64,000 nt of DNA. Source: Aurantimicrobium minutum. GTDB taxonomy: Bacteria; Actinomycetota; Actinomycetes; Actinomycetales; Microbacteriaceae. The notes under the pieces are model-generated. The model ran no database searches. It worked only from the letters and a program-made list of their open reading frames with translations, and was not told where the DNA came from. This document shows, piece after piece, positions 35,265 through 41,056 of the stretch; position 1 is the first letter of the stretch, and every line of letters starts with the position of its first letter. The DNA is taken from positions 1 through 64,000 of the forward strand of contig NZ_JARXXV010000001.1 of the NCBI RefSeq assembly GCF_029893825.1, given 5' to 3'. Made by a program: the position numbers and the translations under genes.

Positions 35265-36148
35265 TGAGCTTTGCTCTAACACTCACCCGCAGAAATCTGA
35301 CGATTTTCTTCCGCGATCGTGCGGGAGTGTTTTTCTCTATTTTGTCGGCTCTGATCCTAATTGCCCTTTACGCGTTCTTCTTGGGAAATTTGCAGGTAAA
35401 GAACCTCCAAGAACATTTCCCACACGCTTCCACCCAAGACATCACATGGTTTGTAGATAGCTGGGTTTTCGCCGGCATCACCATGATCACTACACTGACA
35501 GCCTCACTGAGTGCTTTGAGTATCTTGGTCGAGGACAAATCAACTGATCGCTTCAAGGACTTCCTCGTCTCACCAGCATCTAAAGCAGACTTAATTCTTG
35601 GATATCTGCTTTCAAGTTTCGCTGTTGCTGTAATAATTAGCTCGCTTGTAGCCGTAGTCGGAGAACTCTTTTTGCTGAGCCAGGGATACCCGACAGTCAG
35701 TTTTGGCGAAGCCCTGCAAATCCTGTTTTACATAGCACTCTCGTCAGCAGCTTTTTCCGCCCTGGCAAGTTTTCTGGTTACTTTCCTGAAATCCTCAGGC
35801 GCATTTGCTGCACTTTCGGCTGTTATTGGAACTCTGGTTGGTTTCCTCGCCGGTGCCTACATCCCACCAGGGACACTCCCTCTGAACGTAATGAGCGTCG
35901 TTAACGCACTGCCTTTTGCCCAATCAGCAATGTTGATCAGACAGCCATTTACCGCGCAAGCCACGGAAAAACTGATCCAAGGACCAGGCTCAGAACAAGC
36001 AGGGGAAGCACTCCGAGATTTCTACGGAATTACTGCAAATGTCGCAGATTTCCAGCTAACAGATAGCCTCGCAATTACAATTTTGCTTATAACATCAGTG
36101 ACGTTCTTTGTGTTTGGCACCTACCGCATACGACGCAGTATTCTCTAA
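35264..36148 (+). CDS. ABC-2 type permease
   Basis: A 294-residue membrane protein with about six helices, beginning MSFALTLTRRNLTIFFRDRAGVFFS, the usual N-terminus of ABC-2 permeases. SALSILVEDKSTDRFKDFLVSPASKADL is the cytoplasmic coupling segment, and LVGFLAGAYIPPGTLP the conserved loop. The start overlaps the ATPase stop by one base (TAATG), so the two subunits are made together. It is the membrane half of the exporter encoded with 34356. Confidence 0.9.
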   Translation: MSFALTLTRRNLTIFFRDRAGVFFSILSALILIALYAFFLGNLQVKNLQEHFPHASTQDITWFVDSWVFAGITMITTLTASLSALSILVEDKSTDRFKDFLVSPASKADLILGYLLSSFAVAVIISSLVAVVGELFLLSQGYPTVSFGEALQILFYIALSSAAFSALASFLVTFLKSSGAFAALSAVIGTLVGFLAGAYIPPGTLPLNVMSVVNALPFAQSAMLIRQPFTAQATEKLIQGPGSEQAGEALRDFYGITANVADFQLTDSLAITILLITSVTFFVFGTYRIRRSIL

Positions 36149-36267
36149 TGCCAAAACTGCCCGCAGTGAACAGCGGTAGTTGGCCATTCAGGGACACAAC
36201 CAGCCACTGCTATTCCGAGCAGACCCAGTACTAGAAATACCGCGATCGCGAATTCATTTCAGTCCAT
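36145..36267 (-). pseudogene. Possible 40-residue lipoprotein-like small gene with an in-frame TGA
   Basis: From ATG 36267 codon 3 is TGA. Past it the frame stays open to TAG (36145-36147) and encodes NEFAIAVFLVLGLLGIAVAG then C-VPEWPTTAVHCGQFWH. The hydrophobic segment ending in G-I-A-V-A-G-C looks like a signal or membrane anchor. A single change (TGG to TGA) would explain the stop. The end overlaps the convergent permease stop by 4 nt. No relative is recognised, and it may be chance. Confidence 0.3.
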
Positions 36268-36353
36268 GATTTTCTTTTCTTGAGACAGCGCTCATCACCA
36301 TAGTTTGATCTGTGTGGAACTGAGTGTTCCATCGGGTAATCGCAAAAAACCTC

Positions 36354-36473
36354 CTAGAAAATTCCTTGTACGAAATGCACTACAGCATTGACAAGAGAAA
36401 CCAGCGCTTCGACAATCGCACTTCCGAAATAGTCACCAGATTGCCAAGAATGTTTTCTGCTTTTTCTTGCCAC
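36354..36473 (-). CDS. 39-residue cationic/hydrophobic peptide, bacteriocin-like
   Basis: GTG 36473 is preceded by AAGGAGG (36479-36485) with 5-nt spacing, a near-ideal ribosome-binding site. The peptide starts with a basic head (MARKSRKHSWQSGDYF) and ends with an uncharged hydrophobic helix (VEALVSLVNAVVHFVQGIF). It has no signal peptide or double-Gly leader, as in leaderless bacteriocins, holin-like peptides or small toxins. An operator-like inverted repeat lies 58 nt upstream, and the ABC exporter genes lie on the other strand immediately downstream. A longer frame from 36548 would add an unsupported leader. Function is inferred only from shape and context. Confidence 0.6.
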   Translation of the reverse strand: MARKSRKHSWQSGDYFGSAIVEALVSLVNAVVHFVQGIF

Positions 36474-36531
36474 AGAGCCCTCCTTGATGTCGCTAAAAAC
36501 TATTACATAGACATTTATGGGGCAATAGGCC

Positions 36532-36549
36532 TGTAACCCACAGGCCACA
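36532..36549. promoter_or_regulatory. Operator-like repeat upstream of the 39-residue peptide gene
   Basis: On the minus strand TGTGGCCT-GT-GGGTTACA, matching 13 of 16 arm positions of the palindrome at 17959. The 58-nt distance to the start is almost the same as at 18035 (56 nt). An overlapping perfect hairpin, GGCCTGT/ACAGGCC (36528-36546), is also present. Confidence 0.55.
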
Positions 36550-36598
36550 TATTTTCAGCAACACCGAGGGCCGGATATGGGCCGCGCTAAGAATAGTT

Positions 36599-37033
36599 CT
36601 ACAACCAAGTGCGCAGACTGCTCACACCATCAGCTCTCACACCCTGCCCGGCGAGCTCGGTGATGCCGTGTTGGTGTCGGATTGTGGCCAGGGCAAGATT
36701 ATTCGCCTGGATACGAGAGAGTTTCCGCCAACTTTTCGTCCCCGCCATTACGTCATGTATGTGTTCATGACAGGTCCGGCATAACGGCCACAAATCTTCG
36801 ATACTCTCGTTGCCTAAGCGTGTGTAGTCAATATGGTGCACATCATCACGTTCTAACCGCCACGGCTTCTCACACCCCACACACGTCACAGGCATGCTCC
36901 TGCCAACACTGATCGTTTCGAACCACCACTGGCGGGTAGCAAACCAGGCAGGTGAATGAATGTAGGCCTCATATGCTTCCCGATGTGCCTGGCGGCCTTC
37001 ACTGCGGCGGGCAAACACACTCAATTCACGCAT
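36599..37033 (-). CDS. HNH endonuclease-domain protein
   Basis: From ATG 37033 the protein has 144 residues. The HNH region has CVGCEKPWRLERDDVHHIDY, then N-x-x-x-x-x-LWPLCRTCHEHIH (about 55-95). Two CxxC pairs should bind structural zinc, with HH and the last His at the active site. It starts 20 nt after the coupling-protein fragment on the same strand, so it belongs to the element's backbone operon. HNH proteins of this size are common in conjugative elements; its substrate is unknown. Confidence 0.8.
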   Translation of the reverse strand: MRELSVFARRSEGRQAHREAYEAYIHSPAWFATRQWWFETISVGRSMPVTCVGCEKPWRLERDDVHHIDYTRLGNESIEDLWPLCRTCHEHIHDVMAGTKSWRKLSRIQANNLALATIRHQHGITELAGQGVRADGVSSLRTWL

Positions 37034-37052
37034 CAAACTCAGACATCCTCTT

Positions 37053-37979
37053 CTAGTTTGCTGTGTTGTTGTAGGTGTCGATGGCGTGAGCAAACGGGGA
37101 TGCTTCCTTCATCAACTGTGCCAACTCGGCACTATCAGCCACATACTTCGCAAAGTGTCGTTGCTGATCAAACCCGTTCATCTTCACAATGACCGGCTTC
37201 AAGTGCCGGTAAAACATGATCGAATAGCCAGATTTCAGTTCACGGATCTCGTGTGCTTCCAACACGGCACGGCGCTCTTCAGAAACCGACACTGACGGAG
37301 TTAGTGAATGGCCGAACGTGTGTGATTCACGCTGAATGTAATGGTTACCAACCAGTTCAGAAAAGTCGCCTAATTCCCTCGCGTCGCCACCACCCGGCAG
37401 CAAGATTTTAGCCACGGCCGCATCCCACATCGTTTTCGCATTTTCTTCCCCCCACCCGGCAAGTTGCGACTTCGACTGGAACACTGCCACCGCGATACGG
37501 CCACGGCCACCACCGGCAGTAATCAACTCTGGCAGGCCTTGATAGGTGAAATTCCCTGCCTCATCCAAAATGTAGGACAGGGGAGGGTCAAGTCGACCAC
37601 CCGGGCTTGCATTAGCCAACCCTTTAGAGACATAGTCCAACTCGGCTAACAGCCCGTCGATGATGCGGACAAACCCGGCAGCTGCTGCTTTATCACCAAC
37701 AAGATACAGTGTGCCTTTACCCAGAATGAACTCCACCAAGTTCATGCGGGTATCTTCGGTCGGTTTCAACCATTCACGTGCTGAGCGTGACTCTAGGAAC
37801 GCCAATACGGTCGGTAACACACTCCACTGTGTTGCTCGCTGTTCCGGCGGCATATTGATGACTTCTTCTAAATGGTTCGCATGCTCACTCATCCCGTAAG
37901 GGTGTTCACGAATGGCGTTAACAGCTGCCCGTGCCCGCTCGGGAGAAGAAACCCACTCCCACAACACATCCACATCCAC
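37053..37979 (-). CDS. C-terminal part of a type IV coupling protein (TraD/TraG-like), 5'-truncated
   Basis: The 308 residues correspond to the second half of actinobacterial coupling proteins: the DVLWEWVSSPERARAAVNAI segment, GKGTLYLVGDKAA, then RLDPPLSYILDEAGNF carrying the Walker B-like LDEAGN, followed by TraG-C type strands. The N-terminal membrane helices and Walker A are absent. The frame opens only at GTG 37979, with a TAA six bases upstream. The 5' end overlaps the tail of the parB-like frame by 91 nt, which looks like a deletion junction. Without Walker A it cannot work as an ATPase motor, so conjugation by this element alone is unlikely. Confidence 0.8.
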   Translation of the reverse strand: MDVDVLWEWVSSPERARAAVNAIREHPYGMSEHANHLEEVINMPPEQRATQWSVLPTVLAFLESRSAREWLKPTEDTRMNLVEFILGKGTLYLVGDKAAAAGFVRIIDGLLAELDYVSKGLANASPGGRLDPPLSYILDEAGNFTYQGLPELITAGGGRGRIAVAVFQSKSQLAGWGEENAKTMWDAAVAKILLPGGGDARELGDFSELVGNHYIQRESHTFGHSLTPSVSVSEERRAVLEAHEIRELKSGYSIMFYRHLKPVIVKMNGFDQQRHFAKYVADSAELAQLMKEASPFAHAIDTYNNTAN

Positions 37980-38692
37980 GCCTTAAAGACCGGCTCCACC
38001 GGAGCCCCAGGACGTTCAAGTTTCTTCAACCCGATCAGGGCAGACTCACGCAACGAATCAGAAACATCCCCAGACTCCGCAATAAGGCGAATCTGCGACA
38101 CCTTATCCAAGGTCAATTTCGAAATACCCGTCGACTGCTTTGCCAGGTCTTCAATATTGAGAGGACCATCCATGTCAGCAATTTCGCCTTTACCGTTACC
38201 GAGATTCTCGGTAACGGTAAACTCTCCCTCTTCAACCTCACGGTTACCGGGATTTACGGTAACCGTAGACTTCTGGTTCTGAATAAGTGATGAGGCCTGT
38301 TTTTTCTGAGCTAGGGCTTTGTATCGGGGTTCGTAGTAGGTGCGCCAGGTTAGTTCTAGCTCGATGGGTGAGAGTGCTTTGCGGATCCGGTTTGCTTCTG
38401 CTTCGACTAGTTGTCGGTCTTCTTCGGTGAGGCCTTCAACGATGATCGCGTCGATGTGTGTCCATCCGGCGTCTTAAGCTGCTTGGAGTCGGTGGGCACC
38501 GTCGACGAGGACATAGTCCTGGTTGAGGACGATGTCTTGAATTTGGAGATCACCGAGTGCTTGGTAGGAGTCGAGGATGTGGGCGACGTGTTCGGTGTCT
38601 ACTTCTCGTTGACGTTTTTTGAGCAGAATTTTCTCGACGGGAACCTTTTCACTTCGACGGTTCGTCGGGTTCAGTAGAGCGATAGTAGACAT
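37889..38692 (-). pseudogene. parB: ParB-like partition protein gene with an internal stop
   Basis: One continuous frame of 268 codons from ATG 38692 to a stop at 37889, broken once by TAA at 38474-38476 (codon 73). The first part is a ParB/sulfiredoxin-type domain: PVEKILLKKRQREVD and VLVDGAHRLQAA; straight after the stop the same frame continues DAGWTHIDAIIVEGLTEEDRQ, as a normal ParB would. A middle HTH-like region and a T/N/G-rich segment follow, containing strong DNA palindromes. The last about 28 residues read into the coupling-protein fragment. A Lys-type codon mutated to TAA explains the break. ParB would serve the element's replicated circular form. Confidence 0.8.
38189..38266. repeat. 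Two long palindromes built from CGGTAAC units inside parB
   Basis: 38189-38221 is a perfect inverted repeat with 16-bp arms and a 1-nt centre (arm TTTACCGTTACCGAGA). 38240-38266 has ACGGTTACCG and CGGTAACCGT separated by 7 nt. Together they hold several GGTAAC/GTTACC units. They encode the T-V-T-E-N-L-G-N-G type segment of the protein. Clustered palindromes in a partition gene suggest a centromere or replication-origin site. Confidence 0.75.
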
Positions 38693-38695
38693 TAG

Positions 38696-39040
38696 TTATG
38701 CGCCTTTCGACTGGGGGCTGTAGGTAATGATTTCTTTCGGGGTGTGAGTTGAAGTCCAGACTGAATCTGCGGCTTCGGTAGTGCAGGCAGTGCAGAGGTG
38801 TTGATGTGCTGGATGTGTTTTACAGGTGCAACTCCACACACGTGAAGCATGTACTGGGCAGTAAGACCGAAGCCGCGAGTGAAGAATCAACGCCCACCCT
38901 TGACTAATCGCCTTGTGAAGTTCAGGAAGGTCAATATCCCATGCCTGTTCAGACAGGCCAGGAAACACATCAAATGTGTTACGACACGACTTCACGTCGC
39001 AGGCAATGCCGGTGATTTCTTTCCGAAAAATGCGGCCCAT
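38696..39040 (-). CDS. Cys-rich small protein coupled to the replication-initiator-like gene
   Basis: From ATG 39040 the protein has 114 residues. It includes GIACDVKSCRNTFDVF near the start and a C-terminal cluster (YCPVHASRVWSCTCKTHPAH, CTACTT), enough Cys and His for two zinc sites. The ATG overlaps the upstream stop as TAATG, so the two are translationally coupled. Together with the zinc-ribbon tail of the upstream protein this suggests a DNA-handling role in replication control. No named family is recognised. Confidence 0.65.
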   Translation of the reverse strand: MGRIFRKEITGIACDVKSCRNTFDVFPGLSEQAWDIDLPELHKAISQGWALILHSRLRSYCPVHASRVWSCTCKTHPAHQHLCTACTTEAADSVWTSTHTPKEIITYSPQSKGA

Positions 39041-40227
39041 TAGTTCACCGCCATCACAGAAGTAGCCGAGATAGCAGGTGGGGTGGATGGTGTGCAGATG
39101 GCGGAGCATTCACGGCAGAGCTGATCGTGTTGGCTCCAGCGTTGATGCCCATCCGTGACACAGTTCCATTCATCACTTCGGATACTGGTTTGGCAGATGT
39201 AGCAGGTGCGCCAGGGGCCAGCGAAATCTGTTTTGTGACCATCAACATCACATACCCACTTACCCGGCACCGAACTGCCAGCAGGGGTAGCTGGAAGCAG
39301 TGCAGGGTCAAAAAACTCGGTAGGTGCTTTCACTAACGCGGCAGCGATGAAAGCTGCCGGATTCATAGGGACACTCTTTGCCCGTCCAAGAATGACTTTC
39401 GCAGCCCGCACCACATCGATCGTGGCTAGTACCGGGTAGAAACTCTCCGGCACGGCCAAGAAAATACCCCGCCACGTAAGACCTGGAGAAACTAAACCCA
39501 GGGAATGATCCAACGGATTAGCCAACCTAGGCTCACCAGCCACAGGCTCAGGCACAGCCACGGCAGCGACAGCGAGCTCGAAGCCGGATGCATCGGCAGG
39601 GGTGGAAGAATTCTCAGATGAAAAATCATCATCGTCCACAGACGCCGAAGTGCTCGACTCGTAACTTAAGTCGTTAACTGATGATGATTGGTTTTCTTTA
39701 ATTAGTTTTCTTTTTAAGGGCTCCTTAAGGGTCGATCCTTTTGGGGTCACGGTTACTTCGCCTTGTTTATGCGGATTTTGCTTTTCACCCCTTGAGTTAT
39801 CCACAGAAATAGTTGACCGTGTACCCTTTTGGAGCCACGGTTCATTTCCCGAGTTAACAACAGGGTCAGATTGACGTTCTGAGTGTGCAAATGGGTCAAG
39901 AATTGTGTAGCTGATCGACCCCCATTTACCGTCCGGACCTTGGGTCTGAATGCCTCGCCGAAGGTAACCTGCATCTTCTAATCTCTTGCAGGCAGCAACA
40001 AAGGCTTTTTTACCAAGTTCGAGTTTCCTCATCACAAGCTCACGAGTAACAACAAAGCCGGGCTTGTGAGAGTTGATGTAGAGAAAGATGCTCAGCGCGT
40101 TACCCGTAATGCGGGCATCACGCACCCAATCATTTCGGACTTCGAAATAATCTCTTTCGAAATCATGTTCAGGACGCTCAAAAACGATAGATCCTGGAGG
40201 TGGGGTATAAACTAATTTCTGGTTCAT
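39040..40227 (-). CDS. Winged-helix replication-initiator-like protein
   Basis: A 395-residue protein. The N-terminal domain (about 25-120) reads as a winged helix: VRDARITGNALSIFLYINSH, VTRELVMRKLELGKKAFVAACKRLEDAGYLRRG, typical of plasmid or ICE initiators in actinobacteria. The middle is Ser-rich and acidic (SSTSASVDDDDFSSENSS). The C-terminal region ends with a Cys-rich segment (CDVDGHKTDF, CYICQTSI, CRECSAIC), probably a zinc ribbon. It is the first of several minus-strand backbone genes and lies beside the excisionase-like gene, as is usual for an element's replication/excision module. A purely regulatory role is the alternative. Confidence 0.7.
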   Translation of the reverse strand: MNQKLVYTPPPGSIVFERPEHDFERDYFEVRNDWVRDARITGNALSIFLYINSHKPGFVVTRELVMRKLELGKKAFVAACKRLEDAGYLRRGIQTQGPDGKWGSISYTILDPFAHSERQSDPVVNSGNEPWLQKGTRSTISVDNSRGEKQNPHKQGEVTVTPKGSTLKEPLKRKLIKENQSSSVNDLSYESSTSASVDDDDFSSENSSTPADASGFELAVAAVAVPEPVAGEPRLANPLDHSLGLVSPGLTWRGIFLAVPESFYPVLATIDVVRAAKVILGRAKSVPMNPAAFIAAALVKAPTEFFDPALLPATPAGSSVPGKWVCDVDGHKTDFAGPWRTCYICQTSIRSDEWNCVTDGHQRWSQHDQLCRECSAICTPSTPPAISATSVMAVN

Positions 40228-40281
40228 TACGGTTCTCCGTATCGCCCCACGAGGTGCAACTCGTGGGGCATTCCTATTTCT

Positions 40282-40512
40282 TTAGAGGCCAATAAGTTCT
40301 TGTTGTGCTGGTGAATCCACAGTTGGATCAGATTCCGAAGATGACCGGTTAGGGTCTAAACGATCGAGCTCACGACGGGGAATCCGAACTGCACCACCGA
40401 TTCGTACAGCGTTAATGTGGCCGTCATGAATAAGCCGATAAACCTGTTTATTTGACAGGCGAAAGTGAGTTGCGACTTCCTTCACGGTGAGGTACTCAGA
40501 CACAATGTTCAT
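40282..40512 (-). CDS. Excisionase-like MerR-type HTH protein
   Basis: From ATG 40512 the protein has 76 residues: YLTVKEVATHFRLSNKQVYR then LIHDGHINAVRIGGAVRIPR, the standard DNA-binding excisionase/helix-turn-helix-17 layout, followed by a polar tail. Excisionases direct tyrosine integrases toward excision. It lies 400 nt from the right attachment site and would face the integrase across the junction in the circular form. ATG 40548 is an alternative start that adds 12 residues. Confidence 0.85.
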   Translation of the reverse strand: MNIVSEYLTVKEVATHFRLSNKQVYRLIHDGHINAVRIGGAVRIPRRELDRLDPNRSSSESDPTVDSPAQQELIGL

Positions 40513-40611
40513 ATTGGCAATATATACCGTTTTTTTCCTAATAGGCAACGAATTGCTCTTAAAAAGAAAGTTTTTCGATAAATACTCTCAACTTGGTTCT
40601 AAAATAAAGCC

Positions 40612-40950
40612 ATGACGATCTTGCAACTACAGCCTTCAGAGTCAGATGGCACAGAGGTACTTGGACAGCGAATTCACGCCCTAATGTATGGCCGCTTCCG
40701 CTCCTACTCTGCGCTTGCTAGGGAGATTGGATCTTCACCGTCGGAGCTGAGTAAGAAGCTTTCAGGGCAGCGACTCTGGTACTACCGCGATATCAAAGCT
40801 GTTGCGAATGCGCTTGGTACTACCGTCGGCTACCTAACAGGCGAGACCGATAATCCTGAGCCGTTAAAGAGATCAGACCCGGCTTCTGTCGAAACCGGGT
40901 CTGGCTTTGTTGCGGGGACAGGATTTGAACCTGCGACCTCTGGGTTATGA
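40612..40950 (+). CDS. XRE-family regulator whose reading frame runs through the attachment core
   Basis: A 112-residue protein. The HTH is RSYSALAREIGSSPSELSKKLSG, then DIKAVANALGTTVGYLTGET (about 25-80). The last about 25 residues are not a natural domain: they translate the hairpin at 40874-40903 and the antisense of tRNA-fMet (AGTGFEPATSGL), with the stop at 40948-40950 just outside the 42-bp core. In the excised circle the same frame would continue from 2037 for 24 more codons to TAG at 2109-2111. It is divergent from the excisionase-like gene and may control integration or excision. After circularisation its promoter would read toward the integrase. Confidence 0.8.
   Translation: MTILQLQPSESDGTEVLGQRIHALMYGRFRSYSALAREIGSSPSELSKKLSGQRLWYYRDIKAVANALGTTVGYLTGETDNPEPLKRSDPASVETGSGFVAGTGFEPATSGL
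40874..40903. terminator. Element-supplied hairpin terminator for tRNA-fMet
   Basis: CAGACCCGG (40874-40882) pairs with CCGGGTCTG (40895-40903), with an inner TTC/GAA pairing. Read on the minus strand it comes directly after the tRNA 3' end. It differs in sequence from the hairpin at 1960-1991, so the element brings its own replacement. It also lies inside the XRE coding frame. Confidence 0.7.
40906..40947. repeat. Right attachment-site copy (42 bp, inside tRNA-fMet)
   Basis: Identical to 1995-2036. It begins a few bases beyond the tRNA 3' end and reaches into the anticodon stem; the bases on either side differ between copies, which defines the core. Insertion here leaves the tRNA intact. 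Confidence 0.93.
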
Positions 40951-40983
40951 GCCCAGCGAGCTACCGAGCTGCTCCACCCCGCG
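40910..40983 (-). tRNA. Initiator tRNA-fMet (CAU)
   Basis: On the minus strand, 74 nt from CGCGGGGTGGAGCAGCTCGG to CCCCGCAA, with no encoded CCA (CAA follows). Initiator features are clear: an unpaired C1-A72 end, three G-C pairs next to the anticodon loop (CTGGG / CCCAG), and the CTCATAA loop. Its 3' half is the target of the integrated element, and the insertion restores the full tRNA. It reads leftward into the element-borne terminator at 40874-40903. Since initiator tRNA is essential, any integration must preserve it. Confidence 0.96.
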
Positions 40984-41056
40984 TCGGTAGTACCAGTTTA
41001 CCACGCAGAAATGATGCCCCAGACCACTCGCAGTAAGCAGGCGTAGGCTGTGGACT

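Larger units (their letters stand above)
1995..40947. mobile_element. Integrated element (decayed ICE/IME) in the 3' end of tRNA-fMet
   Basis: A perfect 42-bp direct repeat bounds this stretch (1995-2036 and 40906-40947). The right copy forms the 3' part of a complete tRNA-fMet gene and the left copy is only that 3' part. Inside are a tyrosine integrase next to the left repeat, an excisionase-like and an XRE gene next to the right repeat, a MobF relaxase, SSB, coupling-protein fragment, ParB and a replication-initiator-like protein. An excised circle with one core copy would be 38,911 bp. The integrase is frameshifted, parB has an internal stop, the coupling protein lacks its N-terminal half, and no VirB4 or other secretion-channel gene is visible, so autonomous transfer looks lost. 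The cargo (3.4-7.4 kb and 11.9-36.5 kb) is AT-richer than the flanks. Confidence 0.92.

Noticed and set aside
40905-40950. AGTGFEPATSGL as a conserved protein motif
   Set aside because: It is the antisense translation of tRNA-fMet, a known source of false protein motifs.
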